Origin: Litorivicinus sp965656605 | Lineage (GTDB): Bacteria; Pseudomonadota; Gammaproteobacteria; Pseudomonadales; Litorivicinaceae | Direction of reading: 5' to 3' | Length of the DNA: 60,980 nt | Assembly: GCA_965656605.1 (NCBI GenBank) | Contig: CBFHLC010000008.1 | Coordinates: 1-60,980, forward strand | In this document: positions 49,500 to 58,444 of the stretch, piece by piece | Layout: the number at the start of each line of letters is the position of its first letter | Position numbering within the stretch: the stretch's first letter is position 1 | Program-made: the position numbers and the translations under genes | Notes under the pieces: model-generated | Seen by the model: only the letters and a program-made list of their open reading frames with translations | What the model was told of the DNA's origin: nothing | The model's database searches: none

Positions 49500-50614
49500 A
49501 CTCGGCTCTTTTCCCGTTGTGTAGCCATGATCAGACCAAACGACACCAGCAAGGTGACCGCGCTGGTTCCGCCATAACTGACCAAGGGCAATGGCACTCC
49601 CACCACTGGCAATATTCCGCTGACCATCCCAATGTTTACAAAGACATAAACAAAGAACGTCATGGTCAGCGCACCCGCCAACAATCGGCCCCAGGTTTCA
49701 CCGGCGCGGCTGGCTAATACCAAACATCGACCGATGACAAATAAATACAAGCAAAGCAATAAGACAACGCCAACCAGTCCAAGTTCTTCGGCCAGCACCG
49801 CGATGATGAAATCGGTGTGCGATTCGGGCAAAAAGTCGAGCTGGGCCTGACTGCCGGCTTGCCAGCCCTTGCCAAAAAAGCCGCCTGAGCCGATCGCCGT
49901 TTTCGACTGAATAATGTTCCAACCCGCGCCCAAAGGGTCGGACTCGGGATCTAAGAAGGTTAGGACTCGTTGCTGCTGATACTCACGCATATTCATCCAC
50001 AGCACCGGCAGTCCGATCGCACCGATTCCGACTGCACCAAAGATCCAGCGCCAACTCAAACCCGCTAGCAAAATCACAAACAGACCTGAGGCTGCGACCA
50101 GCAGAGAGGTCCCTAGATCCGGTTGTTTGGCAATCATCGCCACCGGCAAGAACACCATTACCAACGCCGCCCACACCCCGGAAATTCGCACCGGCAAACG
50201 GTCCCGGCTGATCCACAACGCCACCATCATCGGCACTAGGATCTTGACCAACTCGCTGGGTTGAAAACGTGGCAGCCCCGGCAGATCCAACCATCGCTGG
50301 GCGCCCTTAGCACCCACGCCAAACAGCAACACACCCAATAACAACAGCAGGCCCATGGCATAACCCAACGGGGTGAGCATCCGAATCCGGTGCGGGTGGA
50401 ATTGCGCCACCAGCACCATTAAGAATAATCCAACACCCAGGCGCGTTGCTTGGCGCAGCAACATCCCCTGATCCTGACCGCCTGCGCTGTACAGCACATA
50501 CAGACCAAACCCCATGATCGCCAGAAGCCCAGCCAGCAGCGGTCCGTCCAAGCCCAGTTTCTGCAACGCACCCGGCGCCCGCTGATAGCCCACCAGAGAT
50601 TCCGGACGACTCAT
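49496..50614 (-). CDS. rodA: Peptidoglycan glycosyltransferase RodA
   Basis: RodA is the SEDS-family glycosyltransferase that polymerises lateral wall in complex with PBP2. The 372 residues form about ten membrane helices and show RWLDLPGLPRFQPSELVK and PLVSYGGTSAVTLLVSFGL, both SEDS hallmarks. It overlaps mrdA by 4 nt. MreBCD, its scaffold, is encoded about 37 kb away in the same window. Confidence 0.96.
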   Translation of the reverse strand: MSRPESLVGYQRAPGALQKLGLDGPLLAGLLAIMGFGLYVLYSAGGQDQGMLLRQATRLGVGLFLMVLVAQFHPHRIRMLTPLGYAMGLLLLLGVLLFGVGAKGAQRWLDLPGLPRFQPSELVKILVPMMVALWISRDRLPVRISGVWAALVMVFLPVAMIAKQPDLGTSLLVAASGLFVILLAGLSWRWIFGAVGIGAIGLPVLWMNMREYQQQRVLTFLDPESDPLGAGWNIIQSKTAIGSGGFFGKGWQAGSQAQLDFLPESHTDFIIAVLAEELGLVGVVLLLCLYLFVIGRCLVLASRAGETWGRLLAGALTMTFFVYVFVNIGMVSGILPVVGVPLPLVSYGGTSAVTLLVSFGLIMATQREKSRV

Positions 50615-52485
50615 CGCAGTGCCATCCGCAGCTCACCTGTCTGTGGATCCAACATGTAAGCATCAAAGACTTCTTTGGCGATCGGGGCCGCGGTGCTAGA
50701 TCCACCACCGCCGTTTTCAACAATGACTGCGATGGCAATTTCTGGGTTTTTAGCCGGGGCAAAGCCGACAAACAACGCATGGTCACGAAAGCGCTCTTCG
50801 ATCTCGTCGGCATCGTACTCTTCGTCCTGACCTAGGCTGCGAACCTGAGCGGTACCGGTCTTGCCGGCAATGCGGTACTGCGCCTGTGCACCGACCGCTC
50901 GGGCTGTGCCAAGGTCGCCATGCATGACGTCCTCCATCGCACCGATAATACGATCCCAGTACTCTTGGCGGCGCACTTCGATTTGGTACTCGGCGGGGCG
51001 GTCAACGGTGTTCAGGTCCCCTGTGCTGGAGCTGGCCACCATGCGCGGCTCGCGCCACAAACCTTTGTTTGCGATAGCCACGGTGCTGGCCACCAGCTGC
51101 AATGGGGTGGTCAGCCAATAACCTTGACCGATGCCGGTGATGACGGTCTCGCCGGGAAACCAGCTGCCCCGGCCTGAGGCGCGCTTCCATTCGGGGCTAG
51201 GAAGAATGCCCTTGGCATCGCCCCAAATATCCATGCCCAACTCACGACCAAAACCAAACTGGCCCATGAAATCTGCCATCGGGCCGATCCCAGTTTTAAC
51301 CGCCAAGTCATAAAACACGATGTCACAGGACTGAATAATCCCGTCAGCCAGACGCACGTAGCCATGGCCTGTGCGCAACCAGTCACGATAGCGGCGACCG
51401 CTGTTGTTTAACTGATAGAACCCAGGATCAAAGATGCGCTGCTCCCAACTCCATGCGCCGGTCTCGAGCCCCGCCATCGCAATCAAGGGCTTGATGGTCG
51501 AGCCGGGCGGATACTGTCCACGAATCGCGCGGTTATACAGTGGCACCTGCGGATCCTCACGTAATTCGCGGTAAGCCTTGCTAGAGATACCCGTCACAAA
51601 CGGATTAGGGTCATAACTAGGCGCCGAAACCATGGCCAGGATGCCACCGGTCCGAGTGTCCATCACCACCACGCTGCCGCGCCGCCCGGCCAGTGCATCA
51701 GTAGCTGCTTTTTGCAGATCCACGTCCAAATACAACGACAGATCCACGCCCGGCACCGGATCGGTTTGATTCAGTACGCGCATCAGGCGCCCGCGGGCAT
51801 TGGTCTCGACCTCTCGCATCCCGACCTGCCCGTGCAGGTCCTGCTCGTAAAAACGCTCAACGCCCAGTTTTCCGTGATATTCAGTCGCGGCGTAATTCTT
51901 GGCGTTAACTTTTTCCAGCTCACTGATGTTCAGGCGCCCAACGTACCCGATCGCATGCGTCAGCAAATCCCCATAGGGGTAGTAACGAGCCAGACGAGCA
52001 TCAATTCGAACACCCGGCAGCCGATGGTTATCCACACTGATGGTGGCGACTTCTTGCTCGGTCAGCTGGGACTTCAGGGTGACCGCTTGAAACGGACGAC
52101 GGCGCTGCTTCAAGCGCTTTTCAAATCGTGCGATCTGCTCATCACTCAACTCAACCAGACTGCGCAGTGCATCCAAGGTATTGGGCAGGTCAGTTACCTG
52201 CTCAGGCACCAGCACCAAGTTTTGAACGGGGCGATTCAACGCGATCAAACGGCCTTTACGATCGTACAGCAGGCCCCGCGGCGGCGGCACGGGTTCTTGT
52301 TGGACCCGGTTTTGGGTGGCTAGATCGCTGTATTTGTCGTGCTGGACGATTTGCAGATACGCCATGCGAGCCACCAAGGCCAGCGACATCAGGCAGATCA
52401 CGACAAATCCAATCAGTGCCCGGGTGTTGAACACCCTAAGCTCCTGAGCGCGGTTATAGAGTTGACGAAGATCCGACTTAAACAC
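50611..52485 (-). CDS. mrdA: Penicillin-binding protein 2 (elongation transpeptidase)
   Basis: PBP2 cross-links the lateral wall with RodA. From GTG 52485 the protein is 624 residues: cytoplasmic tail, membrane helix at about 22-42, pedestal domain, and a transpeptidase with SxxK in PGSTIKPLIAM, SxN-type SCD in IQSCDIVFYDLA, and KTG in IAGKTGTAQV. The GTG is chosen because it gives the short tail seen in the family; the open frame to 52686 runs into rlmH and is not coding. It starts 2 nt after the rlmH stop. Confidence 0.95.
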   Translation of the reverse strand: MFKSDLRQLYNRAQELRVFNTRALIGFVVICLMSLALVARMAYLQIVQHDKYSDLATQNRVQQEPVPPPRGLLYDRKGRLIALNRPVQNLVLVPEQVTDLPNTLDALRSLVELSDEQIARFEKRLKQRRRPFQAVTLKSQLTEQEVATISVDNHRLPGVRIDARLARYYPYGDLLTHAIGYVGRLNISELEKVNAKNYAATEYHGKLGVERFYEQDLHGQVGMREVETNARGRLMRVLNQTDPVPGVDLSLYLDVDLQKAATDALAGRRGSVVVMDTRTGGILAMVSAPSYDPNPFVTGISSKAYRELREDPQVPLYNRAIRGQYPPGSTIKPLIAMAGLETGAWSWEQRIFDPGFYQLNNSGRRYRDWLRTGHGYVRLADGIIQSCDIVFYDLAVKTGIGPMADFMGQFGFGRELGMDIWGDAKGILPSPEWKRASGRGSWFPGETVITGIGQGYWLTTPLQLVASTVAIANKGLWREPRMVASSSTGDLNTVDRPAEYQIEVRRQEYWDRIIGAMEDVMHGDLGTARAVGAQAQYRIAGKTGTAQVRSLGQDEEYDADEIEERFRDHALFVGFAPAKNPEIAIAVIVENGGGGSSTAAPIAKEVFDAYMLDPQTGELRMALR

Positions 52486-52487
52486 GG

Positions 52488-52943
52488 CTAGTCCCGGTGA
52501 TACGGATGGCCCGCCTGCAGGGATTGCACGCGATATAGGGCCTCGGCAATAAAGATTCGCACCAGCGCATGCGGCAGAGTTTGTTTGGACAGCGAGAGCG
52601 TCGCATCGGCAGAGGACACAAAATCGCTGTGCAGCCCATCCGCGCCGCCAATCACAAAAGCCAAAGGACGGCCGTGGCGTTGCCACTGACCCACTTTATC
52701 GGCCAGCTCACGAGAGGAGTACTCACGACCGCGCTCATCCAGGGCGATCACCCAAGCGTTCTTGTTCAGCTTGGATCGAATCAGGTCGGCTTCTTGGGCC
52801 TTGCGCTGATCCGCTGCATTTTTGTTGCTAGGAGAGAGCACTTGCACCTGCAGCGATGGCCGCAAGCGCTTGTGGTACTGCGCCTCTCCTTCGAGGACCC
52901 AGGCCGGTGGCTTGTGTCCTACACATAGCAACTGGTTTTGCAT
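52488..52943 (-). CDS. rlmH: 23S rRNA (pseudouridine-1915-N3) methyltransferase RlmH
   Basis: RlmH is a SPOUT-fold methyltransferase that methylates pseudouridine 1915 in helix 69 of 23S rRNA. The 151 residues begin QNQLLCVGHKPPAWV and carry the SAM-binding FVIGGADGL segment and the C-terminal LPHALVRIFIAEALYRVQS and GHPYHRD end typical of the family. The start at 52943 removes 18 residues with no family match from the longer open frame. It follows rsfS by 1 nt. Confidence 0.95.
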   Translation of the reverse strand: MQNQLLCVGHKPPAWVLEGEAQYHKRLRPSLQVQVLSPSNKNAADQRKAQEADLIRSKLNKNAWVIALDERGREYSSRELADKVGQWQRHGRPLAFVIGGADGLHSDFVSSADATLSLSKQTLPHALVRIFIAEALYRVQSLQAGHPYHRD

Positions 52944-52944
52944 A

Positions 52945-53295
52945 TCAGTCTTGGACTTCGTCTCCAGGACGACGTTCCCACAACTTTTCCAAGTCATAGA
53001 ACTGGCGAGTCTCGGGCAGCATGCAGTGCACCACCACCGAGCCTAAATCCACCAGCACCCACTCGCTGCTGTCCTGGCCCTCAATACCCAAGGGGCGATG
53101 GCCAGCCTTTTTTGATTCCTCGACTACATTCTCTGCCAACGAGCGCACGTGACGGTTGGAGGTACCAGAGACGACGATAAGCTCGTCGGTGACCGAGGTG
53201 TGCTGGGACACATCGATTCGGACCAGATCCTGGCACTTCATATCTTCAAGCGCGTCCTGCGCAATTTTAACCAGTTCAGCCGTGGTTTTTAACAT
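52945..53295 (-). CDS. rsfS: Ribosome silencing factor RsfS
   Basis: RsfS binds L14 and blocks subunit joining when nutrients fall. The 116 residues have DALEDMKCQDLVRIDV, SGTSNRHVRSLAENV and EWVLVDLGSVVVHCMLPETR, all family signatures. It overlaps nadD by 20 nt and precedes rlmH, the conserved nadD-rsfS-rlmH-mrdA order. Length is usual. Confidence 0.96.
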   Translation of the reverse strand: MLKTTAELVKIAQDALEDMKCQDLVRIDVSQHTSVTDELIVVSGTSNRHVRSLAENVVEESKKAGHRPLGIEGQDSSEWVLVDLGSVVVHCMLPETRQFYDLEKLWERRPGDEVQD

Positions 53296-53890
53296 ACAGG
53301 TGATTGTCCTTTATATATTCGGTGATCGGCTGGGGAACCCATTGCTCCCAAGCCTGATTGTCCTCGATTGCCTGACGCACACGCGACGCAGCCACATCCA
53401 TCGGAGTAATTTCTATTTGGCACCAGACGCCCTGACGATCTGCCACTTCGCTGGCTACACACTCGCGATTTCGCCATGCACTGGGACTGACGATGCCATG
53501 TCCGGGACGGTTTATTACGACCAAGTTGGTTAATTCTAACAGCCGTGGCCAGCGATCCCAGCATTGAATTTGCTCAAAGCTGTCAGCGCCCATCATCCAG
53601 ACCAACTCTTGGTCCGGATTGCGATCCTTTAACTGTTCAAGTGTCTCGACCGCATAGCTCGGCGGCGGCCGATTGATCTCTAGCGTGTCGACCGAAAAGC
53701 GCGGGTCCGCATCACACAGCAAGCGCAACATCGCCAAACGATGCGGGGCACTGGGTGATTCAGATTTAAGTGGCGATCGGGCATTGGGTAACCACACCAC
53801 CGGCTGCATCAGCAAATCGCTAACAGCGCTGGCGGCGGCTACGTGGGCGAGTGTGGGTGGATCGAAAGTGCCACCAAAATAGACGCTCAA
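53276..53890 (-). CDS. nadD: Nicotinate-nucleotide adenylyltransferase
   Basis: NadD makes deamido-NAD from nicotinate mononucleotide and ATP. The 204 residues have the nucleotidyltransferase segment YFGGTFDPPTLAHVAAA near the N-terminus, PPSYAVETLEQL in the middle and a late SRVRQAIEDNQ that replaces the common ISSTxIR. That last segment is the only deviation. It overlaps proA by 4 nt. Confidence 0.94.
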   Translation of the reverse strand: MSVYFGGTFDPPTLAHVAAASAVSDLLMQPVVWLPNARSPLKSESPSAPHRLAMLRLLCDADPRFSVDTLEINRPPPSYAVETLEQLKDRNPDQELVWMMGADSFEQIQCWDRWPRLLELTNLVVINRPGHGIVSPSAWRNRECVASEVADRQGVWCQIEITPMDVAASRVRQAIEDNQAWEQWVPQPITEYIKDNHLYVKNHG

Positions 53891-55143
53891 CCTCGTGTTT
53901 GCCCCTGTCCCCAGACCACATATTTTTGGCTGGTTAGCCCCTCGAGCCCAACCGGACCACGGGCATGAATCTTGTCGGTTGAGATGCCTATTTCAGCACC
54001 CAGTCCGTATTCGAAACCGTCGGCAAAGGCACTCGAGGCATTCACCATGACGCTGGCCGAATCGACCTCGCGCTGGAATCGCTGGGCCTGATCGATCGAA
54101 CGGGTCACGATGACGTCCGTATGAGCCGATCCATACTGGTTGATATGATCAATCGCTTGATCCAAGCCTGAAACCACCTTGCAACTAAACACCGGTGCCA
54201 AGTATTCGCTCGACCAATCGTCCTCGCTGGCTGCAATCGCAGTGGGAATGAAATTCAGTGTTTGCGCGCAGCCTCGAATCTCGACGTGATGCGTAGCCAT
54301 GCTGGCTGCGATACGGGGCAGAATCTGTGCGGCTACTGATTCGTGAACCAGTAAACTCTCCAAGGCATTGCAGACACCGTATCGACGCGTCTTGGCGTTC
54401 ATCACCAAATCCAAGGCCATATCCAAATCCGCATCGTCGGCAATGTAGGTATGGCAGTTACCATCCAAATGCTTGATCACCGGTACACGGGCGTCCGTCG
54501 ATATACGTTCAATCAAACCGCGCCCGCCGCGAGGAACGATGACGTCGACATGCTCGGCGTCTTGGATCAGGTGAGTGACCGCATCACGGTCCGTAGTATT
54601 CAAGACTTGAACCGCGTCCTCGGGCAGGCCAGCTTTGGCTAGGCTGTCGCGAACCAGCTGGGCAATCGCAAGGTTAGAGTGCAGGGCTTCTTTGCCCCCT
54701 CGCAAAATGGTCGCGTTGCCGGATTTCAGGCACAAAATGGCCGCATCGACTGTCACGTTTGGCCGGGACTCGTAGATGATTCCGACTACGCCTAAGGGCA
54801 CGCGCATCTTGCTTAGATGAATGCCCGACGGCAGGTATTTGCCTTCGCTGATCTGGCCGACCGGATCCGGCAACTCGGCCACTTGCGAGACGCCCGTCGC
54901 CATGCCCGCAATACCCTTTGATCCAATCGCCAGTCGGTCCATCAGTGGAGCGTCTAGGTGGTTAGCTCGACCGGCCGCCAAATCTTTCTCGTTCGCTTGA
55001 AGCAGCGCCGGGGCATGCTCTTGCAGGGCCTGGGCCAGAAAGTGCAGGGCTTGGTTCTTTTGAGCGGTCGACGCACGGGCCATTAGACGACTGGCAGCAC
55101 GAGCGTTGGCACCCACCTGGAACATATATTCGGCGATAGACAT
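53887..55143 (-). CDS. proA: Gamma-glutamyl phosphate reductase
   Basis: ProA reduces gamma-glutamyl phosphate to the semialdehyde in proline synthesis. The 418 residues have the aldehyde-dehydrogenase fold with IYESRPNVTVDA, the catalytic cysteine in RRYGVCNALESLLVH, and the C-terminal GLGAEIGISTDKIHARGPVG (quoted in full, 20 residues). proB is not adjacent. It leads, by 4-nt overlap, into nadD, as in Pseudomonas, and follows the LON-domain gene by 29 bp. Confidence 0.96.
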   Translation of the reverse strand: MSIAEYMFQVGANARAASRLMARASTAQKNQALHFLAQALQEHAPALLQANEKDLAAGRANHLDAPLMDRLAIGSKGIAGMATGVSQVAELPDPVGQISEGKYLPSGIHLSKMRVPLGVVGIIYESRPNVTVDAAILCLKSGNATILRGGKEALHSNLAIAQLVRDSLAKAGLPEDAVQVLNTTDRDAVTHLIQDAEHVDVIVPRGGRGLIERISTDARVPVIKHLDGNCHTYIADDADLDMALDLVMNAKTRRYGVCNALESLLVHESVAAQILPRIAASMATHHVEIRGCAQTLNFIPTAIAASEDDWSSEYLAPVFSCKVVSGLDQAIDHINQYGSAHTDVIVTRSIDQAQRFQREVDSASVMVNASSAFADGFEYGLGAEIGISTDKIHARGPVGLEGLTSQKYVVWGQGQTRG

Positions 55144-55172
55144 GAGGACTCCCTAAACAGGAAGCCAGTATA

Positions 55173-55739
55173 TCAAGATTCGGACTGCAACTCGCTGAGC
55201 GCTTCACGCAATCGTTCGGCGCGATGGGCAACATCGCTGGTTTCGATCAATTGCTGTTTGATATCCGTCTCGAACGGCAGCAGCTCGATCAGACGCCAGG
55301 TTACTTCGGACAAGCTTTCATAGTCGATCTCGAGATCCAACTCGGCCACCGCCGGGTGACGACTGAGCGACGCCAACAGATTAACCAGATCCGCCTCAGG
55401 CTCGGCCGGCTCGATGTCCGACTCGGGCGGCAGCATTTCAACATCTGCCCACCAAAGGCCGTCCTCGGCCTTGGATGGGTTCTGCAACGTCACTTGCGAA
55501 TCACCGACGGCCGTCAAACCTAGACAGCCGTCTGGAAGCTGGTCAAAGTCGACAATTCGGCATAGACATCCCATGGGCGCAAACCCGCCCGCATCCGATG
55601 CCACCACAACAAAGCCCTGCTCTTGCTTCATGCACCACTTCACCATCGACAGGTAGCGTGGCTCAAAGATCCGCAGCGGCAGACGCCCCCCGGGCGCAAT
55701 GACTAAATCCAGTGGAAATACCGGCAGCTTTTCACTCAT
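55173..55739 (-). CDS. LON substrate-binding (N-terminal) domain protein
   Basis: This 188-residue protein is a free-standing LON N-terminal domain without the protease or ATPase. It has LPVFPLDLVIAPGGRLPLRIFEPRY and GFAPMGCLCRIVDFDQLPDG (first quoted in part), and a helical C-terminal half with TWRLIELLPFETD. Such proteins are common in proteobacteria and have no fixed function; they may bind unfolded substrates. It overlaps ubiX by 8 nt at its start and precedes proA. Confidence 0.88.
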   Translation of the reverse strand: MSEKLPVFPLDLVIAPGGRLPLRIFEPRYLSMVKWCMKQEQGFVVVASDAGGFAPMGCLCRIVDFDQLPDGCLGLTAVGDSQVTLQNPSKAEDGLWWADVEMLPPESDIEPAEPEADLVNLLASLSRHPAVAELDLEIDYESLSEVTWRLIELLPFETDIKQQLIETSDVAHRAERLREALSELQSES

Positions 55740-56352
55740 GTCGTTCGCCCCATCGTGGAACCAAAGTTTGATCCAGTTGCAGTTGCCCTAAAATTCGAGC
55801 CACCACGAAATCGACCAGATCCTGAATAGAGGTTGGATTGTGATAGAAACCCGGACTGGCCGGCACAATCACCGCACCCATCTGGGTCAGTTTTAGCATG
55901 TTCTCAAGAACGATCGCCGAGTAAGGCGCCTCTCGTGGAACCAGAATCAGCGGGCGACGTTCTTTTAAGGCAACATCAGCAGCACGCTCAATCAGGTTAT
56001 TGCTGGCCCCGGTAGCAATGGCCGACAAACTTCCGGTCGAGCAAGGGCACACCACCATCGGCACCGCTGCGCCACTGCCGCTGGCCACTGGCGCAGTCCA
56101 CTGAGATTCCCCGTACACCTTGATCTGACCTGGTAGTGCCGAAAACTTCTCGGTGAAAAACCGCTCCAACTCGGGCGCCTTGGGCGGCAGCTTTAGGTCG
56201 GTCTCTTCGCCGAACACCACTCGAGCAGCGGGTGAAATCATAAACCAGACACGAACACCGGCTTTCACCAGCGATTCCATCAGCGTCAATGCATAGGGCG
56301 CGCCTGATGCGCCGGTGACCGCCAAGGTGACGGTTTTTGAAAATTCACTCAT
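55732..56352 (-). CDS. ubiX: Flavin prenyltransferase UbiX
   Basis: UbiX joins dimethylallyl phosphate to FMN to make prenylated FMN for the UbiD decarboxylase of ubiquinone synthesis. The 206 residues have AVTGASGAPYALTLMESLV, the PCSTGSLSAIATGASNNLIER site (quoted in part) and the VPREAPYSAIVLENM segment. The protein is complete. ubiD is not in the window. It is the first gene of the long minus-strand run that ends in lipB. Confidence 0.95.
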   Translation of the reverse strand: MSEFSKTVTLAVTGASGAPYALTLMESLVKAGVRVWFMISPAARVVFGEETDLKLPPKAPELERFFTEKFSALPGQIKVYGESQWTAPVASGSGAAVPMVVCPCSTGSLSAIATGASNNLIERAADVALKERRPLILVPREAPYSAIVLENMLKLTQMGAVIVPASPGFYHNPTSIQDLVDFVVARILGQLQLDQTLVPRWGERHE

Positions 56353-56458
56353 GCCCCAATCATGGGGTTTTCACTGGGTGTTGCAACCGCTCACACGATG
56401 ACACTGATGCACGAAGTCATTAGACTGTCGGCGCTTGCTTATCAAGGAAAGAGCCGAC

Positions 56459-57718
56459 ATGTCAGGAAGAAATGTCTTCTACGCCCAGTCTGGTGGTGTC
56501 ACCAGCGTTATTAATGCCAGTGCCTGGGGTTTGATTCAGGGCTGTCGCGCCCGCCCCGATACCTTTGGAAAAGTGTACGCCGGCCGCGAGGGCATTCTAG
56601 GTGCGTTGGATGAAAATCTCATTGACACCTCGCTGATGTCGGACGAAACCCTGCAAGGCTTGGTCTGGAGTCCCGGCGGCGCCTTTGGGAGTTGCCGCTA
56701 CAAGCTTAAAGGGCTTGAGCAAAACCGCACCGAGTACGAGCGCTTGATCGAAGTGTTTGATGCCCACGACATCGGTTACTTTTTCTACAACGGCGGGAAT
56801 GACAGCATGGATACCGCCCACAAGGTCAGCTTGCTGGCCAGTGAATTAGGCTATCCGCTGACCTGTATCGGCATTCCGAAAACCATCGACAACGATTTAG
56901 CCGTGACTGACAACTGCCCCGGTTTCGGCAGCGTCGCCAAATACGTCGCGACCTCCACCGCCGAGGCCGGCTTTGATATCGCCAGCATGTGCGGATCCTC
57001 TACCAAGGTGTTCGTGATGGAAGTGATGGGCCGTCACGCCGGCTGGATTGCTGCCGCCGCAGGCCTGGCCAGCGAGAAAGCAGAACATCCGCCGCACATC
57101 ATCCTATTCCCTGAACTGACCTTTAATGCAGATGACTTCTTAGACGAAGTCGATCGCTGTGTTGCCGAATACGGCTACTGTGTGGTCGTCGCCAGTGAAG
57201 GCATCGCCTACGAGGACGGCAGTTTTGTCGCCGAGACCGGGGTCAAAGACGCCTTTGGCCATGCCCAACTGGGTGGTGTCGCCCCGGCGTTGGCTCATAT
57301 GGTCGGCGAGCGCACCGGACACAAATATCACTACGCAATTGCCGACTACTTGCAGCGCAGTGCCCGGCACATCTCGTCCAAAACCGATTTAGATCAGGCA
57401 ATCGCGGTGGGCGAGGCCGCTGCGCACTATGCGGCGCAGGGTCTGCAGGGCGTCATGCCCGCCATCATTCGCGGCGAAAGCGACAGCTACACATGGAATA
57501 TTGAACCGGCGGATCTGGCCGATGTGGCCAACCATGAAAAGTTCATGCCGCGGGATTTCATCAGCGAAAATGGCTACGGCATTACTGATCTGGCGCGTAA
57601 TTACTTAGCCCCGCTGATCGAGGGTGAATGCTTCCCGCCCTTCAGCGCCGGCCTGCCCGATTATGTCCGACTGGATCTGACGCGCTGCGTCGCAAAAAAG
57701 CTGCCGCCACGAGCGTAA
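56459..57718 (+). CDS. pfp: Pyrophosphate-dependent 6-phosphofructokinase
   Basis: This enzyme reversibly phosphorylates fructose-6-phosphate with pyrophosphate instead of ATP. The 419 residues have GGNDSMDT at 112-119, where Asp115 replaces the Gly of ATP enzymes (GGDGS), and PKTIDND at 140-146, where Lys141 replaces the Gly of PGTIDND. These two changes mark the PPi-type. MEVMGRHAGW follows. The ATG at 56459 has AAGGAAAGAG upstream. A soluble pyrophosphatase gene follows 84 bp on, so PPi supply and removal are encoded side by side. Confidence 0.93.
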   Translation: MSGRNVFYAQSGGVTSVINASAWGLIQGCRARPDTFGKVYAGREGILGALDENLIDTSLMSDETLQGLVWSPGGAFGSCRYKLKGLEQNRTEYERLIEVFDAHDIGYFFYNGGNDSMDTAHKVSLLASELGYPLTCIGIPKTIDNDLAVTDNCPGFGSVAKYVATSTAEAGFDIASMCGSSTKVFVMEVMGRHAGWIAAAAGLASEKAEHPPHIILFPELTFNADDFLDEVDRCVAEYGYCVVVASEGIAYEDGSFVAETGVKDAFGHAQLGGVAPALAHMVGERTGHKYHYAIADYLQRSARHISSKTDLDQAIAVGEAAAHYAAQGLQGVMPAIIRGESDSYTWNIEPADLADVANHEKFMPRDFISENGYGITDLARNYLAPLIEGECFPPFSAGLPDYVRLDLTRCVAKKLPPRA

Positions 57719-57731
57719 GACCCACCTAAAG

Positions 57732-57771
57732 ACGATATTGCCCTTGGCTATGCGCCCATTGATAATATCGT
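57732..57771 (+). promoter_or_regulatory. ppa promoter bracketed by a perfect inverted repeat
   Basis: TTGCCC (57738-57743) and GATAAT (57761-57766) are 17 nt apart and form a credible sigma-70 promoter. ACGATATT (57732-57739) and AATATCGT (57764-57771) are perfect inverted repeats that overlap both boxes, which is the layout of an operator. Confidence 0.6.
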
Positions 57772-57802
57772 GGCTTGTTTTTTAACTAACCTAGGTAGAA
57801 CT

Positions 57803-58330
57803 ATGTCATTTAACTCAATTCCTCCGGGAAAGGACCTACCCAACGACATTTACGTAGCGATCGAAATCCCTGCCAACGCAGACCCGATCAAGTACGAAAT
57901 TGAAAAAGACTTCGATGCGGTTTTCGTTGACCGTTTCATGGCGACTCCCATGTTCTACCCCGCCAACTACGGCTTTGTGCCCAACACCTTGTCAGAAGAC
58001 GGCGACCCGCTGGACGTATTGGTTGTTACGCCCTACCCCGTCATGCCGGGCAGCATCATTCGCTCGCGCCCCATCGGCATTTTGATGATGGAAGACGAAG
58101 CCGGTCTGGACGCGAAAGTCCTGGCAGTGCCGCACTCAAAACTGACCAAATTGTACGATCACGTTCAAGAGCCTCAAGATCTGGGTCAGCTGCTGCTGGA
58201 TCAAATCAAGCACTTCTTTGAGAATTACAAAGACTTGGAGCAGGGCAAGTGGGTCAAGGTTACCGGTTGGGAAGGTAGTGAAGCTGCTCGCCAAGCGGTC
58301 CTGTCATCGGTTGAAGCGGCCAAGAAGTAA
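57803..58330 (+). CDS. ppa: Soluble inorganic pyrophosphatase
   Basis: Ppa hydrolyses pyrophosphate and drives biosynthesis forward. The 175 residues are a normal family I enzyme with FVDRFMATPMFYPANYGF, the metal site DGDPLDVLVV and a KVTGWEGSEAA tail. ATG 57803 gives the usual N-terminus; the open frame begins 33 nt earlier. It has its own promoter and a strong terminator after it. Direct neighbour is the PPi-dependent phosphofructokinase. Confidence 0.96.
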   Translation: MSFNSIPPGKDLPNDIYVAIEIPANADPIKYEIEKDFDAVFVDRFMATPMFYPANYGFVPNTLSEDGDPLDVLVVTPYPVMPGSIIRSRPIGILMMEDEAGLDAKVLAVPHSKLTKLYDHVQEPQDLGQLLLDQIKHFFENYKDLEQGKWVKVTGWEGSEAARQAVLSSVEAAKK

Positions 58331-58351
58331 AGGCGTGCCAGATCGATCAAG

Positions 58352-58377
58352 AAACCCGGGCATGCCCGGGTTTTTTT
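58352..58377 (+). terminator. ppa intrinsic terminator
   Basis: AAACCCGGGCA and TGCCCGGGTTT form a perfect palindromic hairpin, followed by a run of seven T in all. A textbook terminator, 22 nt after the ppa stop. Confidence 0.93.
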
Positions 58378-58394
58378 ACGCCTAATTTTCAAGC

Positions 58395-58429
58395 AAAAAA
58401 AAGCCCCACTCTCTCAAGCAGGGCCCTTT
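58395..58429 (-). terminator. Cytochrome c gene terminator
   Basis: On the minus strand AAAGGGCCC pairs with GGGCTTTTT (two G-U pairs) around a 13-16-nt loop, and an eight-T run follows. Ends the cytochrome gene transcript and lies back to back with the ppa terminator. Confidence 0.75.
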
Positions 58430-58444
58430 GCCTGACGGCTGCGA

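Noticed and set aside
51712..52323. 203-codon open frame antisense to mrdA
   Set aside because: It is a shadow of the PBP2 pedestal domain, rich in Gln and His as expected from reversed codons.
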